Shown here piece after piece: positions 1-9,600 of a stretch of 33,563 nucleotides of DNA. A program made the translations under genes and the position numbers. Within the stretch, counting starts at the first letter, position 1, and the number at the start of each line of letters is the position of its first letter. Under the pieces are notes generated by a model, which was not told the origin of the DNA, made no database searches, and worked only from the letters and a program-made list of their open reading frames with translations. The stretch spans positions 1-33,563 of the forward strand of contig CAITPB010000132.1 in assembly GCA_903894145.1 (NCBI GenBank), given 5' to 3'. The DNA is from Candidatus Firestoneibacteriota bacterium. Its GTDB lineage: Bacteria; Oederibacteriota; D2-FULL-39-29; CAIOVX01.

Positions 1-342
1 ATTAAAGACAGTTCCCGCCGCGCCGGTATTTGGCTCGCTTGCGCCGAAATAGAGTTTATCTATTCTGGATAGCACCATGGCGCCGGCGCACATTGAACAG
101 GGTTCCAGCGTGACATACATCTCCGCGCCGTTTAACCTCTCGTATTTGATTCTGGCGGATGCCTTCCGGATAGCGAGCATTTCTGCGTGAGCTGTGGGAT
201 CTTTCTTTTTGCGCACCAGGCTGTGAGCCCTGGCAATAATTTTGCCGTTTTGCACTATCACAGCGCCTACGGGCACCTCGCCTTTTTCAGCCCCTTTGCG
301 GGCCTCTTTAAGCGCTTCCAGCATGAATAGGTCGCGAATCAT
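1..342 (-). CDS. tadA: tRNA-specific adenosine deaminase TadA (C-terminus cut off by window edge)
   Basis: Reverse-strand translation MIRDLFMLEALKEARKGAEKGEVPVGAVIVQNGKIIARAHSLVRKKKDPTAHAEMLAIRKASARIKYERLNGAEMYVTLEPCSMCAGAMVLSRIDKLYFGASEPNTGAAGTVF. HAE and PCSMC zinc-deaminase motifs. Start codon overlaps the AI-2E transporter stop (ATGA). Not in the ORF track because it has no stop in the window. Confidence 0.93.
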   Translation of the reverse strand, partial: MIRDLFMLEALKEARKGAEKGEVPVGAVIVQNGKIIARAHSLVRKKKDPTAHAEMLAIRKASARIKYERLNGAEMYVTLEPCSMCAGAMVLSRIDKLYFGASEPNTGAAGTVFN

Positions 343-1421
343 TTCCCTGCCGGCTCCGCGCCCTGCCCTTCCCAGAAACCGTAAGTTATCAAACCCTTGT
401 GAAGCACTTCAAATGTCGCTTTTAGCGCGCAGAAAACCGGAACGGCAATCAGCATACCAACAACACCAAGGAGCGCTTCGCCAACGGCTATACAGAGGAT
501 CACAACTAGCGGATGAAGCTCAACTGAATTGCCTACTACCATGGGATTTACCAGGGCATCGTCAATCAGTTTCACAATTGACAGGACAAGCAATACACGC
601 AGTCCCATCGGCAAAGAGTTCCCGTCTATCAAGGCCATCATGAAACCGACAATCATTCCTGTCAGCGGGCCAAGGTAAGGAATCATGTTCATCAGGCCCA
701 CTATAGCTCCCACAAGGATGGCATATTTAAACCCGATTAACGCAAGACCTGCCGTGGATAAAACGCCAATGATAAGACAGTCTGTTATCTGCCCGCGGAT
801 ATAATTCCCGACCGCCGTATTTACTTCGTCAAGTATCGTCAGCGTAATCTCAAAATAGCGGTTGGGAACTGATCTAATAAGCTTTTTACGCATCAGTTTT
901 CCGTCTTTCAACAAGAAGAAGACCGTAAACATAACTATAATCGAAGACATTATCAGGCTTACAGCCGAAATTATCAGGCCCGGCGCGGCTGAAAGCATTA
1001 CTCCAGAGTTTTGGCTGAATTTTTCCTCTATAATCCCCGAGAAAAAACCTTTAGGAAGGAAGTCCAGTTGTTTTTCCAAAAGCCCCGCAGTCTGAATTAG
1101 CGAGCCTTTAATGCTCAGCAGGTATTTAGGCAGGCTAACCTTCAGGTAATCAACCTCTCCCATCAGGGAACCCCATGAGAAATATCCGCCGACGGCAATT
1201 ACGGCCACAAATACAAGAAACAAGACCGCGACTACCGCGCTTCTCCTGACGCCTTGCCCTTCGAAATAATCGGCAATCGGGTTCAAGATATAGACAATGA
1301 GGCCTGCCGCAAAAAATGGCATCAGCACTTCACGCATGAGAAAGGCAAGGTACATAAGGAAAATAATAGAAAGGAATATTCCGAGCAGCCGCAACCAATT
1401 GTAAAAACGTATCTTATCCAT
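339..1421 (-). CDS. AI-2E family transporter (multi-pass membrane protein)
   Basis: 360 aa, multiple TM segments, family-like GAIVGLMNMIPYLGPLTGMIVG and LVNPMVVGNSVELHPLVVILCIAVGEALLGVVGMLIAVPV. Confidence 0.9.
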   Translation of the reverse strand: MDKIRFYNWLRLLGIFLSIIFLMYLAFLMREVLMPFFAAGLIVYILNPIADYFEGQGVRRSAVVAVLFLVFVAVIAVGGYFSWGSLMGEVDYLKVSLPKYLLSIKGSLIQTAGLLEKQLDFLPKGFFSGIIEEKFSQNSGVMLSAAPGLIISAVSLIMSSIIVMFTVFFLLKDGKLMRKKLIRSVPNRYFEITLTILDEVNTAVGNYIRGQITDCLIIGVLSTAGLALIGFKYAILVGAIVGLMNMIPYLGPLTGMIVGFMMALIDGNSLPMGLRVLLVLSIVKLIDDALVNPMVVGNSVELHPLVVILCIAVGEALLGVVGMLIAVPVFCALKATFEVLHKGLITYGFWEGQGAEPAGK

Positions 1422-1434
1422 AGCTCCCCGGAAA

Positions 1435-1989
1435 TTACTGCAGTTTTATTGTTTTGAATGAATCCAGCAGGCCGGCAACCACAAAAGTGACGGCGTTTGA
1501 AAGATCAAAAGCTTCGTCGTCATTTCTGGCGCTCCAAACTATCTCTCCGGTATTAACGTCAATAAGCCTCGCTGAAACACCTACCACAGCGCGCGACATT
1601 GAAACATCAGCCCGGGTATTGCCGCTGGAATCCGTATAATAAAAAGTGCGGCCCGCGTCTTCTGAATATTTCGAAACAGACCCGGTCAGAATGGCATCCA
1701 CGCCGAGAAGTTTCCCGAGCTTGCTGTAATCGGAAGAGTCAATATTCCTTTCCCTGATCAGAAGGTTTACTTTGTTACGCTCCATCACATTGTAGCCTTT
1801 GTCTATCATCTGCATGACGAACTCGTCGGCAATGATGTCTCCTGAATTCGCGAAAACAGAACTTCCGGAAAACTCACAGACAGCTATGCGCTTAATCTTC
1901 GTAAAATCATAACCTTTCTTAACGGAATACCTGACCGCACAGCCGAATAATAGCGCAGCCATAAGGCAGAGAAGCATAGTTTTTTTCAT
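1435..1989 (-). CDS. CsgG/LpoB-like outer-membrane lipoprotein
   Basis: Lipobox LLFGC; RIAVCEFSG, VMERNKVNLLIRERN, LGVDAILTGSVSKY, ARLIDVNTGEIVWSAR pattern typical of CsgG-type proteins. Confidence 0.75.
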   Translation of the reverse strand: MKKTMLLCLMAALLFGCAVRYSVKKGYDFTKIKRIAVCEFSGSSVFANSGDIIADEFVMQMIDKGYNVMERNKVNLLIRERNIDSSDYSKLGKLLGVDAILTGSVSKYSEDAGRTFYYTDSSGNTRADVSMSRAVVGVSARLIDVNTGEIVWSARNDDEAFDLSNAVTFVVAGLLDSFKTIKLQ

Positions 1990-2424
1990 CTATTGGCCTT
2001 TTTCATTGAGACGTTCTTTCAAATGTCTTATATGCTTATTCGCCGTTTCGGACAGATCGTCAGCCGGCTTCAACCTCAACACCGCCTCCCATTCCGACAC
2101 AGCCGCGGCGCGGTCTTTTTTCTTTTCAAGCAACATAGCCATAACATAGTGAGACATGGCATTTGAAGGATTGCTTTTTATTGAAGCTTGAATCTCCGTT
2201 ACAGCGCTATCATAATCCTTTTTATTTGCATACAGTACTCCCAGATTCAGGTGATAATCCGCCAGTCCAGGGGAAAGTTCAAGGGCTTTCTTGAGATTTT
2301 CAATGGCATTGTCTATGTGACCATGATGCGCCGCCTCAATGCCTTTCTTGAAGTATTCATCGGCAGTCTGGGAAAAAACAGAGACGGACAGGAGCATCAG
2401 AACAGAAAGGATAGTCTTTTTCAT
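1990..2424 (-). CDS. Exported tetratricopeptide (TPR) repeat protein
   Basis: Signal peptide MKKTILSVLMLLSVSVFSQ; TPR-like repeats ADEYFKKGIEAAHHGHIDNAIENLKKALELSPGLADYHLNLGVLYANKKDYDSAVTEIQASIKSNP. Confidence 0.85.
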   Translation of the reverse strand: MKKTILSVLMLLSVSVFSQTADEYFKKGIEAAHHGHIDNAIENLKKALELSPGLADYHLNLGVLYANKKDYDSAVTEIQASIKSNPSNAMSHYVMAMLLEKKKDRAAAVSEWEAVLRLKPADDLSETANKHIRHLKERLNEKGQ

Positions 2425-2493
2425 ACTCTCTCCTCGTACCTGTTAAAGAACTGTTTTAGAATTTAGTGTTTAGAATTTGCTTTTTGCTTTATA

Positions 2494-2567
<74 letters not shown>

Positions 2568-2575
2568 GTGACTAA

Positions 2576-2604
2576 ATTATAGCAATTTCATGCGCTTTTA
2601 GCAA
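2576..2604 (-). promoter_or_regulatory. Sigma70-type promoter of tRNA-Arg(ACG)
   Basis: Minus strand TTGCTA-N17-TATAAT with extended -10 (TGCTATAAT), 8 nt before the tRNA 5' end. Confidence 0.75.
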
Positions 2605-2627
2605 TTTCATAATCGGATGAGGGCCTA

Positions 2628-5486
2628 TTAGATGTAGTTTATTTCCATTACTACTGCTTTGAAGCCTTCCAGACTGTGCAGCGCCGCACTTTCCGACGTT
2701 TTCCCGTTAATTTTTACGGATTTTATTTTTTCCGTTCTGCCGGTACCGCTGTGAATATTCAACTCGAAAGGGATTATTTCAAACCCTGCCGAACCCGCTC
2801 TGTGAATCAGCCTTCTAAAGACCAGTTCCCCTTTGAGTTCAGCTGGCAGGCGCGGCGACACTTCAATGTCGGGCTTGTTTGAATCATGCAGAGCCAGTTT
2901 AATTCCGGCTATTTCCTGAAAGAACTCAATGATCCAGTCCGTAGAACCGGAGAGCCCGAAGTACATTCCCTTCCCGTAATGAGGGTCATCGGAATCGGAA
3001 GCATAAGATGTCGACGGCATGTCAAACGGCCCGCCTAGAGACTCGTCCCTGGTCGCTGAAATGACCGCCTTAAACTGAGACCAGGCTTTATCCGTTTCAC
3101 CTCGCACCTGAACCCTGAAAAAATGCATCATCAGCTGTGCGTGATGATACTCCCCGTTCTCCGCTGTCCCGGCCGGAATCATGCCCATTCTGCCTACAAG
3201 CCTCAGGGAATTCTCGTCATTTGAGATTGGCGGGCTGAAGAGTTTGAATCCCAGTTCCCGGTCATAAAGCGTTCTGTCAGCGGTTTGAAGGAGTTCCTTG
3301 AGCATTTCGGCGCCGTACTTAACCGGTTCAAGATAGGCTCTCTCTTTTAGCAGCATCGGGATACAATGCGCCTGAGTTAGCAGCTCGCGTCTTTTAATAC
3401 CGTCAAACTCCCTTGCTTTTAGCGAGCCGATTGTATAACCCGTCTCCCCGGCATCATAATCGGGCCTTGCGCCGTCCCGCCTGAACTCGTGTATTGCGTC
3501 AAGAAAAGCGCCCGGTTTTCCGTTTTCCCAGCCAGACCTGATAATGTTTTTTCTGAGCATGCCGGCCGTAATCTTAAGCCGTTCTATCCTTGATTTGAAT
3601 TCTCCGGAAGCTGTTTCAAGATACTCAACCGAACCGATTATGTCAATTGCTTCAACCATACTGTTAAAAACATGCGCGCTCAGCCTGACACTGACGCCCC
3701 TTCCAATGCCTCTGGTGGAAGCGTCCCCGGGGATTGAGGTTCCTATCATATCGACAGGATCGCACCAGTCTCCGTACATCATTTGCACCATGCCGTAGGG
3801 CGAGTCTTTCGCCTGACGCCCGTAGCATTCTAGTATTTCAAGCATGGTTTCGGCTATGGTCATGGACTCTTCAAGCCCGGCAATGCCTGATTGCTCGGGT
3901 TTGTCGGGGTTGGTCAGCTTTACGCACCTGACCTTCTCGTCCAGGATGCCAAGATCCCCTGTTTCGGCGAGGTATTTTGTCAAAGAGTTCAGAAGCCAGA
4001 CGGCGCTGTCATTATAAGGCCTGTTATCGTTCATGACAGGTTTTGACCTGTCAAGCCACCTGCTGGGGAACTGGCGGGGAAACATGCCGTGCAGTTTCTC
4101 GGTTCTTGTCAGGGGAGAAGACCACTTATGACCGGTCTTAACCGTGACATATCTGAAACTTAAAGCATTGAGCAGGTCCGCTCTGACCCGCGCCGCGTCT
4201 TCCTTCATCTTTGGCCACATATCCTGGCCCCGGTCCCTGGTGCCAAGCTCAATCCCGTCTGCCAGCATAGCGCCGTGAGCCCTGCAGTTCTCGTACAACT
4301 CCTGAACTCCGGTCCAAACAGAACGCGCGTATTCAGTCACTACTCCGGAATTTGGCATTCCTATTTCAAAAACCGGCCTGGAGGGAACGCCGGCCAACCC
4401 GGCTGCCTTTAATAAAGCTTCGGCGTCAGGGGTGCTTTTAATCAGGTTTTTTGACGCGGCTGCAAACGCTTTTTCAACATGTTTATATCCCGGGTAGCTG
4501 CAGGACGATTTATTTCTGAAGACGGATATGATGCCCGGCTCGGTCATAAATTGAAGGCTTTGCTCAAAAACTCCGCCTTTCCCGGGAGCTATGTCAATCC
4601 GGCATTTAAAAGCCGATATTGTCGGCACGGAAAACCGGTTAAACATTTTTCCAGAACCGTTCAAGAAACTTCCGCTCCTAACCGCCTGCGGCAGCAGGGA
4701 AAAAGCCGAAATGTCGCCGATAAAACCGGTATAATCGCAGGAAGCTCCTTTTATTTTTATGCCTGCGTAAGCCCGGCCGGAAACCCGCTTGATTTGCAGA
4801 ATATCCGTATAAGGCACCCTGCAGGAAACCACTGTTTCTGCCGGCAGAACGGCAAGCCCCGCGTCATACCATAGCGGTTTGTTATAGACAAATCTTTGGG
4901 TTCCCTGAAGGTTGAAATAGGCCCATAAATCGCCTCTTAGGGCTTTCTTCCCGCGGTTCTTCACATAGGCCTGTCTGATAATCGCGGGACCAAAAGCCGA
5001 CGCGATAAACATATATTTCACCGCGGTGCTGAAATAAACGCCGGGCTCCGGGGAAAAGTCAAAACTATACCACATTGCCCTTTCAGGGTCTCCGAGTTTT
5101 ACTATCTTCATAGAATCAGGCGCGCAATTTACATTACAGCCGGGATTAATGAGCGAGGTTATCCGCTCCCGCTTTCCGGAACCGAGAGACAACCAGATAT
5201 TTGAAGATGGCGCGTTGACCTCGTGTTTCTCGTTCGGATCAAAACTTCCGGCAAGCACGTTTATGTCCATGCCCTCTTTAGTCTTGACCTCGAATGAAAC
5301 AGAACCGTTCGTCATGAAAACCGCTTTGGAACTGCCGCGGCTTGTCATTAGAGTTGACGGGCATCCCGAAGGATGCTTCTCGTAGATAACCTCGCCCGCC
5401 GGGCCGTAGCCGCCCAGAGAATTGACGCGGCTCTTCACTTTCAAAGACAGGATTTTTTCCGCTTCTTCCTTAAAATTATATTTCAT
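2628..5486 (-). CDS. GH94-like glycoside phosphorylase (cellobiose/chitobiose phosphorylase-type family)
   Basis: 952 aa; GDWCDP resembling the GH94 catalytic ADWND region; YNDSAVWLLNSLTKYLAETGD; YHHAQLMMHFFRVQ; YGLSG/FGLSGSTDWIIEFFQEIAGI C-terminal pattern. Sequence diverges from characterised members as I recall them. Confidence 0.7.
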   Translation of the reverse strand: MKYNFKEEAEKILSLKVKSRVNSLGGYGPAGEVIYEKHPSGCPSTLMTSRGSSKAVFMTNGSVSFEVKTKEGMDINVLAGSFDPNEKHEVNAPSSNIWLSLGSGKRERITSLINPGCNVNCAPDSMKIVKLGDPERAMWYSFDFSPEPGVYFSTAVKYMFIASAFGPAIIRQAYVKNRGKKALRGDLWAYFNLQGTQRFVYNKPLWYDAGLAVLPAETVVSCRVPYTDILQIKRVSGRAYAGIKIKGASCDYTGFIGDISAFSLLPQAVRSGSFLNGSGKMFNRFSVPTISAFKCRIDIAPGKGGVFEQSLQFMTEPGIISVFRNKSSCSYPGYKHVEKAFAAASKNLIKSTPDAEALLKAAGLAGVPSRPVFEIGMPNSGVVTEYARSVWTGVQELYENCRAHGAMLADGIELGTRDRGQDMWPKMKEDAARVRADLLNALSFRYVTVKTGHKWSSPLTRTEKLHGMFPRQFPSRWLDRSKPVMNDNRPYNDSAVWLLNSLTKYLAETGDLGILDEKVRCVKLTNPDKPEQSGIAGLEESMTIAETMLEILECYGRQAKDSPYGMVQMMYGDWCDPVDMIGTSIPGDASTRGIGRGVSVRLSAHVFNSMVEAIDIIGSVEYLETASGEFKSRIERLKITAGMLRKNIIRSGWENGKPGAFLDAIHEFRRDGARPDYDAGETGYTIGSLKAREFDGIKRRELLTQAHCIPMLLKERAYLEPVKYGAEMLKELLQTADRTLYDRELGFKLFSPPISNDENSLRLVGRMGMIPAGTAENGEYHHAQLMMHFFRVQVRGETDKAWSQFKAVISATRDESLGGPFDMPSTSYASDSDDPHYGKGMYFGLSGSTDWIIEFFQEIAGIKLALHDSNKPDIEVSPRLPAELKGELVFRRLIHRAGSAGFEIIPFELNIHSGTGRTEKIKSVKINGKTSESAALHSLEGFKAVVMEINYI

Positions 5487-5525
5487 TTAAGTACTTCCTT
5501 GTTAAGCACAGGGCCGATTTTTGGT

Positions 5526-6566
5526 TCAGAACAAATGTTTAACCAGACCGAGGATGCCCTGTTTCCAGGGCGCGCGGTGGGAGACGCCGCTCTTTCCTTT
5601 AAAACTATTAAGATTAGCCAGATACCAGGCGTAATTTCTGAGCAACGCGTCTTTGTTGGAGTACCTGGGAAAAAATCCGAGTTGTTTTTCCGCTTTTTCA
5701 GTTGAAACAAATGAATCTTTTGAGGCGGTTTCATAGACCCATTTATACAGAGGCGAAAGCTTTAAGAACTCAAGGACTCTCAGGACCATTATTACCGGCC
5801 AAGCGGGAAATCCTTTTATTTTTTTCCCGAAACCTGCCTTATCCAGGACCGACTGGTAATCCTCTTTCATTGTTGTGAATTCCTTGGCGCCTATATTGAA
5901 GGTGTCATTGACAGTCCTCTCGTCCTTTGTAGCAACCAGGTAAATGGCTTCGCATAAATCTTCAACATCGAGAAACTGGTACCGGTTATTGCCGCTGCCA
6001 ATCATAGGGAACCCGCGCCCGTCCTTGGCCCAATCATAAAACAGCGCGAAGACTCCGAGCCTTTCCGGACCGATAAATGATTTTGGCCTGAGGACCGGAA
6101 CACACAATCCTTTCTTCCTGTAATCAGCGCACATCTCTTCAGCAAGTATTTTTGCTTTCCCGTAGGAACCAACGCCGTCAAGCCTGTCATCTTCCACAAG
6201 CGGGTGATGGTCCGGAATACCGTAAACAGCCGTCGAAGAGATATGCACAAAACGTTTAATTCCGTTTGCAAGCGCGCCTTCAAGCATATTGCGGGTGCCG
6301 TCCACATCGGTTGTCAATATATCACGGCTGCTGTATAGCGGCAAGGCAGCGGCGGTATGCACAACTATTTCGCATCCGGCCTGCGCCTGCGCCGTAAGCC
6401 GCGCGTCCCTGATATCCCCGAGAACATGAGTAATGAGGCCTTTAACATCTTCATACTCAAAAGGGACAAGGTCATATGAAACAATCTCGTGCCCTTTGGC
6501 TAGAAGAAAGCGAATGAGGTTGATTCCGAGGAAACCGGAGCCTCCTGAAATAAAATATTTCGCCAT
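5526..6566 (-). CDS. NAD-dependent epimerase/dehydratase (extended SDR)
   Basis: N-terminal GGSGFLGINLIRFL Rossmann motif; SSTAVYGIPDHHPLVED; YGKAKILAEE (YxxxK). Confidence 0.88.
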   Translation of the reverse strand: MAKYFISGGSGFLGINLIRFLLAKGHEIVSYDLVPFEYEDVKGLITHVLGDIRDARLTAQAQAGCEIVVHTAAALPLYSSRDILTTDVDGTRNMLEGALANGIKRFVHISSTAVYGIPDHHPLVEDDRLDGVGSYGKAKILAEEMCADYRKKGLCVPVLRPKSFIGPERLGVFALFYDWAKDGRGFPMIGSGNNRYQFLDVEDLCEAIYLVATKDERTVNDTFNIGAKEFTTMKEDYQSVLDKAGFGKKIKGFPAWPVIMVLRVLEFLKLSPLYKWVYETASKDSFVSTEKAEKQLGFFPRYSNKDALLRNYAWYLANLNSFKGKSGVSHRAPWKQGILGLVKHLF

Positions 6567-6596
6567 TTCAACCCTCCGGGAAGTTTTTAGCGGGAC

Positions 6597-7553
6597 TCAG
6601 AGATACTTGCCGTCTTTTAAATAAGAAGCGTAGTCTTTTACTGATTCCTCAAGCTCCATGCATTTGTGCCTGCAACCGCTCTTTATCAGTTTTGCCGTGT
6701 CAGCCTGCGTGAAATACTGGTATTTTCCCCTGAGCGCTTCAGGCATATCTATGTACTCTATCTCGGGCTGCCTTCCGGCGGCCTTAAACATTGCTTTCGC
6801 GAGGTCATTCCAGCTTCTCGCCTTCCCGGTTCCGATATTGTAAATACCTTTCTTTCCCGGATGCTTGACGAAATACCAGACCATCTCAACCGCGTCTTTT
6901 ATGTAAATGAAATCTCTTTTCTGCTCTCCATGACCGTATTCATTCAGGTAGGATTTATAGAGTTTCATACTGCTTCCGGCGAGTACTGAAGGATAGGCCT
7001 TGGCGATTACGCTCTTCATGTCTCCTTTATGGTATTCATTCGGACCAAAAACGTTAAAGAACTTAAATCCTGTTATCTTCTTATCAAGGCCGGTTTTAAT
7101 TGCATGCAGGTCAAAGAGCTGCTTGGAATAGCCGTACGCGTTGAGCGGCGCCAGCTTCGCTGACACCTCGTTTGAATCGTTGTAGCCGAAGCTTCCGTCC
7201 CCATAGGTAGCCCCGGAGGAAGCGTACAGGAAATGCACTTTCCTGGCCGCGGAATATTCGGCAAGCAGGCGGGTATAGCGGTAGTTGTTTTCCATGAGAT
7301 AGGAAGTATCAGTCTCGGTTGTGGCGGAGCAGGCCCCCATGTGAAGGATAAGCCCCGGCTTGTTCTTTTTCAAATAATCCGGCAGGGCGTCTATGTCAAG
7401 ATAGTCGCTTATTTTCTTGCCTGACAGGTTCTTCCAGCTGTCAGACTTGCCTACTCTGTCAACAACGATAATATCGTTAATGCCTTCGGAATTGAGCTTT
7501 GCAATAAGACAACTTCCAATAAATCCCGCGCCCCCTGTTACTATCGTTTCCAC
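6597..7553 (-). CDS. hldD: ADP-glyceromanno-heptose 6-epimerase-like protein
   Basis: TGGAGFIGSCLIAKLN, GACSATTETD, YASSGATYGDG, YGYSKQLFD, FNVFGPNEYHKGDMKSV, YNIGTGKARSWNDLA: HldD/RfaD family pattern. Confidence 0.87.
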   Translation of the reverse strand: METIVTGGAGFIGSCLIAKLNSEGINDIIVVDRVGKSDSWKNLSGKKISDYLDIDALPDYLKKNKPGLILHMGACSATTETDTSYLMENNYRYTRLLAEYSAARKVHFLYASSGATYGDGSFGYNDSNEVSAKLAPLNAYGYSKQLFDLHAIKTGLDKKITGFKFFNVFGPNEYHKGDMKSVIAKAYPSVLAGSSMKLYKSYLNEYGHGEQKRDFIYIKDAVEMVWYFVKHPGKKGIYNIGTGKARSWNDLAKAMFKAAGRQPEIEYIDMPEALRGKYQYFTQADTAKLIKSGCRHKCMELEESVKDYASYLKDGKYL

Positions 7554-7573
7554 AGAACCTCCGTGTCACAGAA

Positions 7574-8797
7574 TTATTTCAATAATTCGCCAAGGTCTTC
7601 GTTCCCTGTATCCTTTAACTTGTCAAAATCTTCCGGTTTATCTTCAAACTTATCCCTGATTTCCCTGACCTCATCGAGGCTGCCAAGAAAACAATCAAGC
7701 ATTTCCGGGTCAAAATGAGACCCACTGCCTTCCTTCATGATCTTTATCGCCTGTTCTTCCGGCATCTGCGCCTTGTACACGCGTTTGCTGGTAAGCGCGT
7801 CAAAAACGTCCGCAAGCGCCACAAGCCTCCCTTCGGCCGGAATGGCAAGACCCTTTAATTTCATTGGATACCCTGTGCCGTCGTATTTTTCATGATGGGT
7901 CAAAGCTATAACCTTGGATTTTTGAATCACGGGGACCTTTGAATCCTTCAGAACTTTCGCTCCTATTACGGAATGTTTCTCCATTATCTTGCGTTCTTCG
8001 GGATCAAGCGGCCCCGGTTTTTGAAGTATGGAGTCCGGTATACCCAGTTTTCCGATATCGTGCATCGGCGCGGCCCAAAAGATAAGCGAGCAGTCTTCAG
8101 TACAGTACCTGAGCTTATCTGCAATCATCCTGGCGTAGTAACTCACTCTTTTAATATGATTAGAGGTCTCCTTATCCCTGTATTCCGCGGCAACCGAAAG
8201 CCTGAAGATGGTGTCGAAGTTTGCTTCCCTTAGCTGTTCGGTCAGGCTGGTGTTTAGAATAGCAACTCCCGCTTGAGAAGAGAAAGATTCCGCAATTTCT
8301 TTATCCTCGCCGCTGAATCTCGTTACTTTCCCGTTTTCAATCGCGTTTATCATTTCAAGCACGCCTATTACTTCATTCTTTTTATTTTTAATAGGGGTCA
8401 CCAGCAAAGACACGGTCTTGTACCCGTACTTCTCGTCGAATGCGGGGTCGAACCGGTATTGCTCTGCGCCCGGAATCTGCGAAACATCGGAAATATTCAA
8501 AGCGGATGCCGTTAAGGCCACATAACCGGCAATGCTGTTCTTTGTCAGCGCCATTTCAAAAGTTTTGAACGTAGCTTTTGTCTTTTCCTCGCCCCACATC
8601 CTGAAATATGTGCCTGAGCGCATGGCTTTGAAAACCAGCTTATTCTTTTCCACAAGAAAAATAGACGCGCCGTCGCATCCCATGAGTTCCTGCGCTTCCC
8701 GTAGAATTAGATCAAGCAGGGTATCAAGATCTTCAACGCTGGAAAGAGCTATTCCTACCTGAAGCAGCCGTTCTACGGATTCATTCTTTTCAATCAT
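7574..8797 (-). CDS. GAF plus HD-GYP domain protein (putative cyclic-di-nucleotide phosphodiesterase)
   Basis: N-terminal GAF-like region; HD-GYP motifs HDIGKLGIPDSILQKPGPLDPEE, HHEKYDGTGYP, ALADVFDALTSKRVYK. Start overlaps the znuB stop by 4 bp. Confidence 0.9.
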   Translation of the reverse strand: MIEKNESVERLLQVGIALSSVEDLDTLLDLILREAQELMGCDGASIFLVEKNKLVFKAMRSGTYFRMWGEEKTKATFKTFEMALTKNSIAGYVALTASALNISDVSQIPGAEQYRFDPAFDEKYGYKTVSLLVTPIKNKKNEVIGVLEMINAIENGKVTRFSGEDKEIAESFSSQAGVAILNTSLTEQLREANFDTIFRLSVAAEYRDKETSNHIKRVSYYARMIADKLRYCTEDCSLIFWAAPMHDIGKLGIPDSILQKPGPLDPEERKIMEKHSVIGAKVLKDSKVPVIQKSKVIALTHHEKYDGTGYPMKLKGLAIPAEGRLVALADVFDALTSKRVYKAQMPEEQAIKIMKEGSGSHFDPEMLDCFLGSLDEVREIRDKFEDKPEDFDKLKDTGNEDLGELLK

Positions 8798-9600
8798 CTT
8801 CCTAACACCTTCCTTAGCCCGAAGGCCGCGCAGAAAAGAATAAAACTTACCATTACAATAGCCGCACCCGCCGGAAGATCCGCGGCGTAAGAAAGGAAGA
8901 TGCCGCTTACCACGGAGACCAGGCCAAATACCGCGGAAACAAGGATGGTTGTCCTGAAGCTCAATCCCAGCTGAAGCGCGGAAGCCGCCGGAATTATGAG
9001 AAAGCTTGAAACAAGCATTATACCGACAATGCGCATGGAAAGAACCACCGTAAGCGATGTTAAAAGTACGAGCACCTTGTTCACCCGCCCCGTGTTAATA
9101 CCCATTACTTTGGCGGATTCCTCATCAAAGGCTGCCGCAACAAGGTCGTGATAATAGAAACCCACCAGCCCTATTACGAGCGCCGAAAGGGCTATTGAGA
9201 GCGCGACCTCGCCCCATTGGATTGTCAGTATGCTGCCAAAAAGATAACTCATCAGGTCAACATTGAACCCGCCGGAAAGGCTGGCTATTATCACTCCTCC
9301 CGCTATGCCGAGCGAAGAAACTATGCCTATTGCCGTGTCGCCGAAAACATTTCCCTTTTCCGTAAGCTTCAGAATCCCGAGGGACGAAACGGCGACAACA
9401 GGCACCGAAACATAGAGCGGAGAGGTTTTGAAGAACAGTCCGAGCGCGATTGAAAAAAATGTCACGTGAGAAAGCCCGTCGCCTATAAGAGAGAATTTTT
9501 TCAGGACCAGGAATACCCCGAGCACGGAGCAGAGAACAGAGATGAAAACGCCCGCGAGCAGGGCTTTCTGTATAAAAGCGTAGTGGAGAGCTTCAAGCAT
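8794..9600 (-). CDS. znuB: Metal (Zn/Mn) ABC transporter permease, ZnuB family
   Basis: Multi-TM ABC-3 family protein; LGVFLVLKKFSLIGDGLSHVTF. ORF track start is 9633, but MLEALHYAFIQKALLAGVFIS at 9600 is more likely. Confidence 0.88.
   Translation of the reverse strand: MLEALHYAFIQKALLAGVFISVLCSVLGVFLVLKKFSLIGDGLSHVTFFSIALGLFFKTSPLYVSVPVVAVSSLGILKLTEKGNVFGDTAIGIVSSLGIAGGVIIASLSGGFNVDLMSYLFGSILTIQWGEVALSIALSALVIGLVGFYYHDLVAAAFDEESAKVMGINTGRVNKVLVLLTSLTVVLSMRIVGIMLVSSFLIIPAASALQLGLSFRTTILVSAVFGLVSVVSGIFLSYAADLPAGAAIVMVSFILFCAAFGLRKVLGR

Noticed and set aside
242-643. 133-aa plus-strand ORF at the left edge
   Set aside because: Antisense to tadA and the AI-2E transporter; no domain support.
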